Source: Mactromeris polynyma | Lineage: Eukaryota > Mollusca > Bivalvia > Venerida > Mactridae | Direction of reading: 5' to 3' | NCBI GenBank assembly: GCA_032209605.1 | Contig: JASFXZ010000016.1 | Span: 1,674,001 to 1,738,000 of the forward strand | Length of the DNA stretch: 64,000 nucleotides | In this document: in pieces, positions 25,935-36,439 of the stretch | Layout: each line of letters starts with the position of its first letter | How positions within the stretch are numbered: the first letter of the stretch is position 1 | Notes under the pieces: model-generated | Databases searched by the model: none | Seen by the model: the letters and a program-made list of their open reading frames with translations, nothing else | What the model was told of the DNA's origin: nothing | Program-made: the position numbers and the translations under genes

Positions 25935-27169
25935 GGATCAATGTTAAGTGGCACATGAATATAGTATAAGTTGGGAATATTTATAACTGCACTAGAAAAC
26001 AAGTATTCATCTGTGAATTCAGTCTTATCAGTGTCATTTAATTTTGCAAAGGAATTTTTGGCATAAAAATATGATAAATGGATGAAACCAGAAAGGGATT
26101 CTAATATTGAGAAGATGCCTTTTTTATATGGGTGGGATACATACTGCTATTTTGCTACTTATATGTTATTTTCATGAGAACCTCGACTACACAGTCATCC
26201 CTGGTGAGTTCAAACGCAGATGGACTCAAATTTTGGACATGATGTTGTTCCATTGGTGTAAACAGTTGACAATTTGTTTACTATGTTCTTTATTACAAGT
26301 TAAGTTATAAGTAAGCACTTGCATTCGGTCAAAATGCAGACGAAGTTTGTCTTACGATGGATAAAATTAAGCACCGAAAATGAAGTCAGAACAATTTGGG
26401 GGAAACGAAAATTTGATTTCATGCATCAGGGTAAATTCTTAGTCCTATAAATAAGACCCTACATAACTTATTTCACATTTTGACATTTTCCAGTTATGTA
26501 CAAAGTGAAATTGAAATAACAACATAATGAATGTTTATGGTTAAATGGGCATGTGAACGTCTAATATTTTGGACTAGGTAAATTCTGTCAGATTTTCAAT
26601 GAGAGAATTGCTCCCATTTGTCCACAATTGGTGAGAGAATTTCAGTTTTAGTGAGATTTTAATGAGAATTGGATAACGTAACAATGCTGAATAGTAATTT
26701 TATTCATATTGACTAGAATGAAACAATTGTGTATTGATATAAACTGATGTTACATTATTATTTAAACTGATTATGTTACAATGCGTATGGCAGACGATAT
26801 CTTCCCATCTCATCTCAAAAAAATATCAGGCATCCTGTTATTTGGATCAAAATTACTGGAAGTGACAAGATAAATTGGACTCTGAAAGATGTGACGTCTG
26901 AAGACTTAATATCACCTTAATTCACAAGATCAGACTCACTTGAACATAATGATGAATTGAAAATGTCTGTTTCTCCCTTGAAAGTCAAGGTGATGCTGGG
27001 AATAGACATTTTCAATTCCTTAAGGTCCATAAAAAAATTTGGTTGCCATGGGTGACCATAAAGTTTCTGTGCTGATAGATGTTTATTGGCAAAATGTATT
27101 ATGTGTATAGTATGTCATCTTATAATTTTCAGATGAATAGAACTCTGTGATTATCATCAAATACGCATC
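25935..27169. other. Region upstream of the TMEM223-like gene
   Basis: No coding feature is seen. The promoter of the downstream gene should lie in the distal part, but I cannot point to a TATA box or initiator with confidence. Confidence 0.4.
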
Positions 27170-29120
27170 ATGTATGCCCTGTCAGCAGTTATACCTAGAC
27201 ATGTGATACCTCTTTGTCGCAAAAGCTATGTTATGTGTGGATTCATTAACATCAAACAAGTATATAAGGTATGTTATGTGTGGATTCATTAACATCAAAC
27301 AAGTATATAAGGTATGTTATGTGTGGATTCATTAACATCAAACAAGTATATAAGGTATGTTATGTGTGGATTCATTAACATCAAACAAGTATATAAGGTA
27401 TGTCTCTCTCTTTCTCTTAGTTAGAATTCTATATACAGTCAACTTTCATTATGCACACATTCCTTACAACAACACATTTGTTTAACAACATAAATTGGTA
27501 GGAACATATCCGTGCAATGCATTTTTTAGTTCACCTAAGCATGAAGTGCTGAATGATGAGCTATTAGGATTGTTGGTCGTCTGCCGTCTTCAACTTATCA
27601 GTCACTCTCTAGCATCCATATTTTTTGAGCAATCCTAACCAAACTTGGGTACGAAAAATATAACCATCAGCCAAGTTTGGGCCAAATTAGTTGATTAGAT
27701 GATTTTTCTAGTGGTTCTCTTACAACATTGCATAAATGATTAAGTTCCATCAAAGCACATGGCCATAATGGGACGGGGCTTTTATGTATATGGTGATCAC
27801 TATAAAGGTTATTTCCTCCTAAACCAGATAATGCATTTTTCCCAACTACATAGGAATGATCCTTAAGTGGTCCTCAATCAAAGTTAATATGAATGGTTCG
27901 GTCTGCTGCATAAAGTAGGTCACATGAACTAAAATAGATTTTAAAAAGTGTAAAGTAGGTTGAATCATAGAAAAAACTTGCTAACTTTCTAGAGACCACA
28001 ATTTTAGGATTATCAAAATGAAACTTGGTCAGAATTTGTGTCAAGTTCATAACTGGGTTATGTGGGGTCAATATATAAGACACTACTGACTAGGTCACAT
28101 CACATTTAGGAGTGTTTTTCATACCATTGCGACTGTTGAAGCGTAAACAATGCAAAATGAAACCTGCCAATAATTTCATTCATAGTAGCCCCATCTCTGA
28201 ATTTGCTGTACACAGTCAAAACTGAAACAAGAACTGTACCTGTCCAGCTAGCATGCCATACATTATCTGCCAGGGGTCACAATAAGCCATTCTGATTCCT
28301 GAATTCAAAGAGTCTGGTATTCAGAAAATGTTATGCATTAAGTTAATAAGAGGACTTCGAAAATCATCTGATTTTCAGTGGATTCTGCTTTTTCAGAGTC
28401 TGTTTTTCAGTGAGATTATGTAATTGTTTTCTATTGCAGGGAGATGTACTGTTTCATACGTTCTCACGAAAGCAGCATAATAAAGGGTTGTTCTGCTCTG
28501 AGAAAAAGTTTGTATTAATTGGACACCAAACTCGCAGCATTCATCGAAAAGAGATAATACCTCAGGATTTTTTCCCTCAGTACACTAAAGACAATGTACC
28601 AAGGGATTATGAGATAATATATCAGTGTAATTTAGGTTCAAGTCAAATAAAATTGGTGTTTAGTTTTCTATTTTTTGCGGTATTCTACATTGGATTTATG
28701 GTATACTGGTTTATGAAATTGAATGACAAGTGGCATTATAATGAACGAATCACTATTCCTGGTATAAATTGGAAAATTCCAACACTGATTTTGAAATTTT
28801 ATGGCACATGTGCAGTCTGCATACTCATATTGATGGCAATATTTTATAAGTTCGCTACTCTTCCTGTGAGAAGAGTGTACGAAAGTGTTGACAAACGAAA
28901 ATACATTGGAATTTTTCGACGATTACCATGGACCTCTGAAAGGATTGAATTTAGTGTTAAAGATTTAAAACAAGTACCAATAAAGGCAGGGTCTATATTG
29001 TTTACAGGAAATTGTTCTGTGAAAGGGAAAGCTTGCATGTTTTTTGTCACAGATTTCAAAGATATTTCATACTTTAACAAGTTTTTAGGTTTTGATGACA
29101 TGTTCCGTGAAAGCAATTAA
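27170..29120 (+). CDS. TMEM223: TMEM223-like mitochondrial inner-membrane protein, two exons
   Basis: Exon 1 is 27170-27268 (ATG to AAG, donor GTATGT, phase 0). Exon 2 is 28440-29120 (acceptor CTATTGCAG, stop TAA). The spliced product is 259 residues; human TMEM223 is about 200. The N-terminus is basic and free of acidic residues through residue 33, fitting a mitochondrial presequence. Two membrane segments lie at about residues 104-125 (LVFSFLFFAVFYIGFMVYWF) and 148-171. After them, RRVYES, a CMFFVTDF stretch and the final FNKFLGFDDMF match the TMEM223 tail (RxVxxx, RFYFLLD, TKLFDN) by recall. In mammals TMEM223 is an inner-membrane factor for cytochrome c oxidase subunit I biogenesis; that role here is inference. 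The start is the first ATG in the exon-1 frame I can see; upstream non-coding exons are possible. The donor lies in a 43-bp tandem repeat. Confidence 0.65.
27227..27397 (+). repeat. 43-bp tandem repeat x4 carrying the 5' splice site
   Basis: Four virtually identical copies of a unit containing ATGTGTGGATTCATTAACAT and ending GTATATAAG|GTATGT. The first copy is the end of exon 1; the other three are intronic. GT donors lie at 27269, 27312, 27355 and 27398. The exon-1 frame meets TAA at 27290-27292 if donor 1 is skipped. Confidence 0.9.
27530..28130 (+). repeat. Dispersed repeat in the TMEM223-like intron
   Basis: TTCACCTAAGCATGAAGTGC and following text (ACCAAACTTGG, GGTCCTCAATCAAAGTT, CAAAATGAAACTTGGTCAGA) resemble a widely dispersed animal repeat I know from bivalve and fish genomes. 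No coding potential. Recognition is from memory of the motif only. Confidence 0.45.
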
Positions 29121-29477
29121 CATAAAACATCTTAGTTAAAGTGCTCTTTTTTGTTGTTTATTTATCAGATTTATTGCTGTGTTTCAACAATATTTCAGTA
29201 TACATTATACAGTGGTCAGAAAACCTATTCAGTTTTCCTGGAGTTATTTAACAAACAGTACTAACTTTCCCTTCCACAAGCAGCTACTTGTCCACATCAG
29301 AGGTGGACGGCACCATAGTCTCCTGTGGAGGAATTAAGGATATGATCTACCCAGCCTTGGAATCTAAAATGTACCTCCTGGGTGACAGCCTAGCATTCTT
29401 AAACACCAAACTAAAGGAACAGGCTTAAATTTATTTTTAACTTTGTACCTCCATAGCCTTAACTGCACGTGGGATGG

Positions 29478-29483
29478 AATAAA
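29478..29483 (+). promoter_or_regulatory. Candidate polyadenylation signal AATAAA
   Basis: AATAAA lies 358 nt after the TMEM223-like stop codon, a plausible 3' UTR length. The downstream sequence is AT-rich, so the call is weak. Confidence 0.4.
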
Positions 29484-31134
29484 TGAAGTAAAATCAATTT
29501 TAACTGATGATATAGACTTATTTTGCATTATATGTTCTGTTACTGTTGGCTACATTTCAATATTTTGAAAATAATATATTTGAAATTTTTATTCAAAGTT
29601 TATTCTTTTTATTCTGTTCAATAGCTTAAAGATATCTTTAAAAGTGCATCAATTTTACATGTAGTAAAGGTACATGTTACAATAATATTATTTTTAATGG
29701 CTAATTCTGTGCATTTATATTCCATAATGTCACTTGTTTATTTTTGCGAAAATGTAATTGCAACACTATCCATTCATGTGAACCTTTTCAGAAGGCAAAT
29801 TGGAAAGCCGTAGATCGAGACTCAAACCGGGAGATTTCTTTCCGTGGCTGAAATTTTGTCAATATCATGTCTTTACCCGTATCATATAGGATTGAGTATT
29901 GGATTTTAGTGCCCCACTTCGCACTCGGACTCATTACTCCTATATCTCATATAACACTCAAATCTATAAGAAAATGGACCAAAAAATATTCAGTTTTATT
30001 TTACAATTATTATACATTTTCATACATGATATGAGTCATTATCAGACTGATTAGAGTAAATTTTGTTATTTGAGTGCTGAGTTTCAATATTGATTATAAT
30101 CATGTTTTGAGGAACATGAAAAAGGCGGATTTCAAAACACTGTTAAGAAAGGGCAAGAAAATGTCCCCGACATAGGCTATAGCGTCATTGTAACATGTCA
30201 TTTTGGTCACACAAGAATGGATTTTCTGTGTTAGCTGAAGGTGTATTAGAGTCTGCAGTAATTGCTCTGATTTTGGGTATACAGTAAAAGACAATAAATT
30301 GTTATTTTAGAATTTTATTTACTCTGCAATTCAATAGATAGTCAACTATTAAAAAATCCAGTTTGGTGTTCATGTAATATTTAATTTTTGTCACATAAGT
30401 ACATGTATACAGTACAACAGTCAAATAATTAATACGACGTGCAAATGAAATGTGTTCGACCTATCTATGGTCAAAAATGAATAGAATGGTAGCTAGGGAC
30501 AGCAAATCATGTTCGAGTGTTCGACCTAACTCTGTTTGAGTGATCTACTTTGAGGAAATATGAAATAAGAAGGGATTTCGCCGGGACTTAAAAACCTGTT
30601 TATGGTATCTGCTACCATGTTCAAGCCAAAACTGATTGAGGTTTCGAAGTTATACTGTAATTTATAATGAGTTTGATGAATTTTTGCTAATATTCATTAG
30701 CAGTGATGCTGACTTGACATAATTAAAAAAAAAACGGATGTTATTTGATGCTGTTTAGATTACCTCTACGATCATGTAATTTCAGCTGCTTGGATTAGCC
30801 CATACTCTGCATTATCCAATACAAGACTTTATTTGTTTCCAAGAAACATTTCATTGTACTTTTTAATGCTGTAGAAGCCCTTTGATAATTCAACATATTG
30901 ACATAACTATATGCACAAAAAAAGATACTTAGACGTCTAGTTGGTGCTTATTTTTCATATGCTTTGATATGTGAAATGAATTGACATGATATAAATTTGA
31001 GAATGTTTTATTTCTTGAGTTAATGCCCTTCGATTATCCCACATTAGACTTAATTTTGTGTGTCAGATTTTTTCAGATTTTTTGTCATGAACTGACCTGA
31101 CCATTTTGCAAGTTTTAATCCCCTTTACTGAACC
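29484..31134. other. Intergenic DNA, nothing recognised
   Basis: AT-rich sequence. The 64-codon minus frame at 30100-30294 is unsupported. Confidence 0.4.
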
Positions 31135-31235
31135 CTGTCGGGCAAGATTGAACCACTAACTTCCAAGCCCCCTGGTTAGGCGCAGGTACTGATTTGCGAC
31201 CTAGGAGCCAGTTATCTGGTGTGATTACTGCAAGT
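31135..31235 (-). mobile_element. tRNA-derived SINE remnant
   Basis: On the minus strand, GCGCCTAACCAGGGGGCTTG and AGTGGTTCAATC are placed like the anticodon arm and B-box of a SINE head, but much degraded. CCTAGGAGCCAGTTATCTGG resembles the body of the SINE at 54898-55090, though that resemblance runs on the opposite strand, so orientation is uncertain. Confidence 0.35.
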
Positions 31236-32239
31236 TGTAATAAATTATGTCACACTCGTATGAATGGTTTCCCTGAGTTATCTTTACATATGCTATTACT
31301 TATAAACTTGGTGTGACAGGGACAGATAATTTTGCCAGAGATTTGAAAAATTGATGTTGAATAAATTGCTTCAGAAATACATGTATAAGATTCCTGTTGG
31401 AGAAATGGTAAGCATCTAATGTACATAAGGCTACAGAAGGCGTGGCAGATCTTTCTGAAATTGTGACATCGGCTGAAAATACTTGACATTACAGTTAGAT
31501 CTTCATGTAAGAATTTCATGAATATAATTGTCATTTCGCATAATTTATAGGCTATTTCAATGTAATGAAAAGTATCTGGTTCCAGTTCCGTTATAACCTA
31601 TATATCTCGCACACGGTATGTCAATAATTATAACCAATAATAACACTACAGTTCTATTTTGCTTAAAACCCTTATTGTTTCAAAGGGGAAGGCCCTGGAT
31701 AGTACTCGGACAGGGGTAGACATCAATTTCAGTGACAGTTCTATGTTGAAAATGTGTATTATAATAATAATCTTCATCATATTTGGAAGAAAAGCTGTCT
31801 TTATTGTTATTGACATAATGATATATGTTACAAGTTTTCTCGCTTGATAATATATTATATTATTTACAGCAGATTGTGTTTTGTTGTTTTATAATGCAAC
31901 GACTCAACATGTGTTAGTATTTAGGACAGAATGGATATTCACAAATTCTTTTCAAAATGATTTCTGTACATCTTCTTTCCAGTCCTGATATATTCAAGAA
32001 AATGCCAACATTTATTTTATTTGGCAAATACCGTCTTAGAAATTTGCACTTGCTTTTCAGGCCTTTTTGTATAGTTCCCACGGGTCAGACTATCTGACCC
32101 ATTCCCAAAGCCAAATACATGTATGTGTTTTTTTTCCAATTAGAAAAATCGTCTAATGGGTGATTTATCCCAAAATGGACACAAAAAGGCCTGCTTTTAG
32201 TTTGCATTGATTACTTACCAATTTAGCACATACTGACCT
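31236..32239. other. Intergenic DNA, nothing recognised
   Basis: No repeat or gene supported. Confidence 0.4.
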
Positions 32240-33001
32240 CTTAGACCACAGGAGGTTGTCATGAGTTCTCTCTATGGTCTATGTATACCTCTTAGACCAC
32301 AGGCGTTTGTCACAAGTTCTCTCTATGGTCTATGTATACCTCTTAGACCACATGAGATTGTCACGTGTTCTCTCTATGGTCTATGTATATCTCTTAGACC
32401 ACAGGAGTTTGTCATGTGTTCTCTCTATGGTCTATGTATACTTCTTAGACCACAGGAGGTTGTCACGTGTTCTCTCTATGGTCTATGTATATCTCTTAGA
32501 CCACAGGAGTTTGTCACGAGTTCTCTGTATGGTCTATGTATACTTCTTAGACCACAGGAGGTTGTCACGTGTTCTCTCTATGGTCTATGTATACTTCTTA
32601 GACCACAGGAGGTTGTCACGAGTTGTCTCTATGGTCTATGTATACCTCTTAGACCACAGAAGGTTGTCACGAGTTCTCTCTATGGTCTATGTGTACCTCT
32701 TAGAGCACAGGAGGTTGTCACGAGTTCTCTCTATGGTCTATGTGTACCTCTTAGACCACAGGAGGTTGTCACGAGTTCTCTCTATGGTCTATGTGTACCT
32801 CTTAGAGCACAGGAGGTTGTCACGAGTTCTCTCTATGGTCTATGTGTACCTCTTAGACCACAGGAGGTTGTCACGAGTTCTCTCTATGGTCTATGTATAC
32901 CTCTTAGAGCACAGGAGGTTGTCACGAGTTGTCTCTATGGTCTATGTATACCTCTTAGACCACGGGAGGTTGTCACGAGTTCTCTCTATGGTCTATGTGT
33001 A
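32240..33001 (+). repeat. 51-bp minisatellite, about 15 copies
   Basis: The unit contains CCACAGGAGGTTGTCACGAG then TTCTCTCTATGGTCTATGTA then TACCTCTTAGA. At 32690-32920 the TTAGACC and TTAGAGC versions alternate, so a 102-bp dimer has been the unit of recent amplification. 51 bp is 17 codons and two frames stay open (305 and 246 codons), but the product is a plain 17-residue repeat without start context, so I do not call a gene. The unit resembles the end of the miniature element at 57705-57966. Confidence 0.9.
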
Positions 33002-33711
33002 CAAATGTATATAGTACGGGTAACTATTACAACTAGTATGACTGTTGGGTTTTTTCGACCACAGTGCTTATATATTTTCTATATAAGGGATAATGAGAAC
33101 TCGGGTAGAGAACTTGCGACAATCTTCCGTGTCTCGAACATAGCCTATAAAACTGAATGTTCAATGTCATTTGGATAAAATCTGCTGGTATCAGATAAAA
33201 ATATCACAGGCGTATAGAATTTATTTCAATGACATATCAAAGCGCTGTGAGTGCTAAAGGCCTTGGGCTCTGATAGCTGCATTGTGGATTTGCTTGCTTG
33301 GTATACATCTAGTGACTTGTTCATTAAACGCGAGTTCTAATTTCAGCCACTTTGTTGTGAGTATTTAAAACAATGGGTCAAGTCAAATCCGAAAAATTAA
33401 TCAGCAAGCCCATTCACTCAATACCATTTTGTGTATTGTGAGATTATGAGAAAAGTAACCTTTCACATAAATTTTGTTGTTGGACAAACGAAGACCGATC
33501 AGAACATTTTACAATTTGAGAGATTCGTGCCCAGGTGAGCTAAAAGATGTATCGACATAAGTTAGTCCAGACCTTCATGTAGCTGAGTTGAGAACTAAAA
33601 ATTGATTCTTTATTCACTTATTGCATAACACAATGGACAAACTATGCAAGTCCTCCTAAAAAACTAAAACTTCCAAATCACTTTACACAAAAGAAATCGT
33701 GCTAGTAATAG
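33002..33711. other. Intergenic DNA, nothing recognised
   Basis: No supported feature. Confidence 0.4.
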
Positions 33712-33834
33712 GTATGGTTTACCATATTGGGCACTGGTGTAGTTCATAATAGATGTTCTGTTTATCTACCATTTAAATTTTAAACTTCACAGTGTGTAGT
33801 AACCTACACCAGTGTCCAATATGGTAAACCGTAC
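33712..33834. mobile_element. Miniature inverted-repeat element (123 bp)
   Basis: 31-bp arms at 33712-33742 (GTATGGTTTACCATATTGGG and on to CTGGTGTAG) and 33804-33834 are inverse copies with two or three mismatches around a 61 bp AT-rich loop. No target duplication is obvious. Confidence 0.65.
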
Positions 33835-33869
33835 ATATTGCTAACATGATAAACTATTATGACATAATT

Positions 33870-34060
33870 ATTATGCCCCCTTCGAAGAAGAGAGTGCATA
33901 TTGGTTTGCACATGTTGGTCCGTCCATAACCTTCGTTTCCTATCAATAACTCGAGAACCCCTTGACATATCATCCTTAAACTTGGTCTACACATTCAGCT
34001 TGCTGATAACGTCATGCCAAATCTGGCAGAAATTTATCTGGTTCCAAGTATAACTCGAAT
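33870..34060 (+). repeat. Dispersed repeat fragment
   Basis: TTATGCCCCCTTCGAAGAAG then GGTTTGCACATGTTGGTCCG and CGAGAACCCCTTGACATATC resemble a dispersed repeat I associate with bivalve genomes. Assignment is from memory of the motif. Confidence 0.4.
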
Positions 34061-34129
34061 CTGGGACCAATAGTCCCAGCTCGTGCTAAATGCAAAGGGA
34101 GGTAACTGCTGCAAGCATTTTGATCAGGA

Positions 34130-34560
34130 CCGCTGGAAATTATCACGTGTTCTCCCCCTTTATCTCTTTTTTCACGTCTTCATGACTTGTGTTAAAGCAA
34201 AGCGACGAGGAATTTGAAATGTGGGCATTTTGATTCAGTCACGGACTTATACATGTTTTATGTGTCCCTGATTCAGTTCAAACAAGAACTTTGACAATTC
34301 TTGACGAATTTGCATAAAGTAGTCGTCGTTTGAAATGTAAATTATTCATGCTTAGAATTTGTTGTATTTCATCTGGGACCAATATATACATGTATATATT
34401 GGTCCCAGATTTCATGGATGTATTTTGATGTTGAAGCGTGATTTTGACCTCGTAAAGAGGTCAGATGTGGAAAGCGTGATACTATTGAAGGGATAAAGGG
34501 AGATAACTATATAAGAGATAAAGGGAAATAACTCATGACACTCCTGTGGTCTCTACCACT
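34130..34560 (+). mobile_element. hAT-like miniature element, larger copy with inner palindrome
   Basis: The left end (ATTATCACGTGTTCTCCCCC then TTTATCTC) is inverse to the right end (GAGATAAAGGGAAATAACTC, CCTGTGG). Internal blocks CTTGACGAATTTGCATAAAG and CTTAGAATTTGTTGTATTTC match the copy at 57705-57966. A 40-bp perfect palindrome sits at 34371-34410. A second GAAGGGATAAAGGGAGATAA copy lies just inside the right end. No target duplication is visible. Confidence 0.6.
34371..34410. repeat. 40-bp perfect palindrome
   Basis: ATCTGGGACCAATATATACA is followed directly by its exact inverse complement, with no spacer. A partial relative, CTGGGACCAATAGTCCCAG, lies at about 34063. Confidence 0.95.
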
Positions 34561-36252
34561 ACGGGTTTAGCATAGGTTTTTAATTAAGAGAAACAATGCG
34601 TAAAAGTACATGTTCACTGAAATAAAAACATTTGCTTGGAAAAGTTTTTTGCTGTGTTTATTCTATAAAGCCCACTTTTGAAAACACAACAATAACTGCT
34701 CTTCCCATGAACAAAGTAATGAAATGTTAGAATCATAAATTACTCCGCAGAATTGAATAACGAGTCCATTATTTCAGTCAGTTTACAAACAGTCTTTAAA
34801 GAAACCATGACGGTAAACCTAGTATTGGGTTTATCTTGGTCACGCAACAAAAGTAAATAATGAACAATGTCGCAAAATGGGTAAATTACCCTGTTCCCTC
34901 AGAACTACTTGCGGGGCTGTTATTTGGTTTACCGTCGGAATTGCGGTAAATTAAATCATTGAAACGGTTGCTAAGCAACCGCTCCTCATGATTTATTTTA
35001 GCATCCAGATGAATTCAGGATTATTTTGTATTTCAAGCAGAAAGCACGTGACCACTAGACAACGTTTGATGCACAATGTATCTTCAGTTATCTATAAATA
35101 GCGTTATCTACTACATGTAGTATAAACGATGCTAATTTAATTTAAAATTGTGTTTTACATTCTTGATACTATGAGTAAAACCACATATGTATTGAATACA
35201 GCACTACTCTATGTCATGTGTGCTCATTATTTTGAGTCGATTTAGCGCCTCATTGCTATCTTGATTCATCGTCAACCGGATGGTCTTCCTGAAGTACCGC
35301 CATATTCATCGTCTCAAGAAAATAGTACATGCAAGTCCTCTGATTTTATCATAGAATTTATGAGTCTTATGGCTGATTTGTTACGACATTTTTTACTTGT
35401 GGAATGGCGGGGGTTTTGATGTTAACGGCTTTTCTGGATTATTTGAGTCATTATTGGCGAATGAAATTACCCGAATAGTCGCGTATTAATTTCTAATACA
35501 ACAATATGGAAAACGTGCAGTATTGCCTTAGAAGCGCCTCTCTGGACCTTCAGTCCTTTGATTTTAATCCCACTCCGTCAAAAATCAGTACAAATAAGCG
35601 TTATAACTTATTATAAATATAACGTTACTCTTATCATATGACCGCATTAAAGTTTATTAAAGTATTATAATATAATATTATATTGGATTGGATTATTGTC
35701 AGGACACCTTGGTCTGTTTCGGTCAATACGGGTCAAATAGTTTTCTTAATTGTGAGTCTGAAAATTGCTCAGCTACTTACTGCATGTCTATTTTGTTGGT
35801 AAATCTATGGTTTTCATAAAATTATTTAGAAAGCCCTTCGCACAGTTCTTGAATTATATAGATGTATGTCAATCTTCCTTTGAAAATAAATAACAGAGAT
35901 CTGTGGGCAATGCGCTTTAACTTCTCGCGTTATTCTTGTCGTTCCACTGAAAGGATTGCCTACTGAATGTGTATAGTCCGAAATAAGAAAGTAGATCTCG
36001 TATAATAATATTTAAATAATTCATAGTTTGTTTTTTTAATTTGAATGAAACTGATTTCACGGTTCTCGGGACATTAAATGCCAGCGAGTATAGATATATA
36101 TACCGTCCAGTATAGGTAGACGCAATACACCGTGGCCAACCCGTACCTCAGTGTTAGCGACACTCGCCATTAATTCAGTCACTCTGTCGTACATTGTACT
36201 GAGTATCAATTCGTGAACGTGCCGGTACAGGCTAATAGTTGAATACGTGAAC
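34561..36252. other. Upstream region of the SLC6 gene
   Basis: Mostly unrecognised. The last 250 bp is less AT-rich and contains GTATAGATATATATACCGTC at about 36089-36108, which could supply a TATA-type promoter for the SLC6 transcript. This is weak, because the start of transcription is unknown. Confidence 0.35.
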
Positions 36253-36439
36253 ATGGAGCAAGATAAAAAAGAACAAGAGGCAATGGATGCTGATTCGTCG
36301 GATACGAAAGCTAGCTCACCACAAAAGGAACGTGTACAATTTTCAGGATCTTGCAGTTTCCTAGTGTCCCTACTTGGGTACTCCATGGGTACATCCGATT
36401 TCTGGAGGTTCCCTTATCTCGTTTTCAGAAATGGCGGAG
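36253..36439 (+). CDS. SLC6 exon 1: N-terminus and TM1
   Basis: ATG at 36253 opens an acidic/basic soluble N-terminus (about 30 residues), followed by TM1 with LLGYSMGTSDFWRFPY. The exon ends in GGA G|GTAAGC, splitting the glycine of the NGGG turn. A GTG/AAC extension upstream of the ATG is in frame but is not a start. Confidence 0.8.

Noticed and set aside
32261..33178. 305-codon open frame SSLYGLCIPLRPQEVVT-type repeats
   Set aside because: Product of a 51-bp minisatellite. Two frames are equally open and there is no independent coding signal.
34790..34965. Possible inverted repeat GACGGTAAACC / GGTTTACCGTC
   Set aside because: Only about 11 bp match and the flanks do not pair, too little to call an element.
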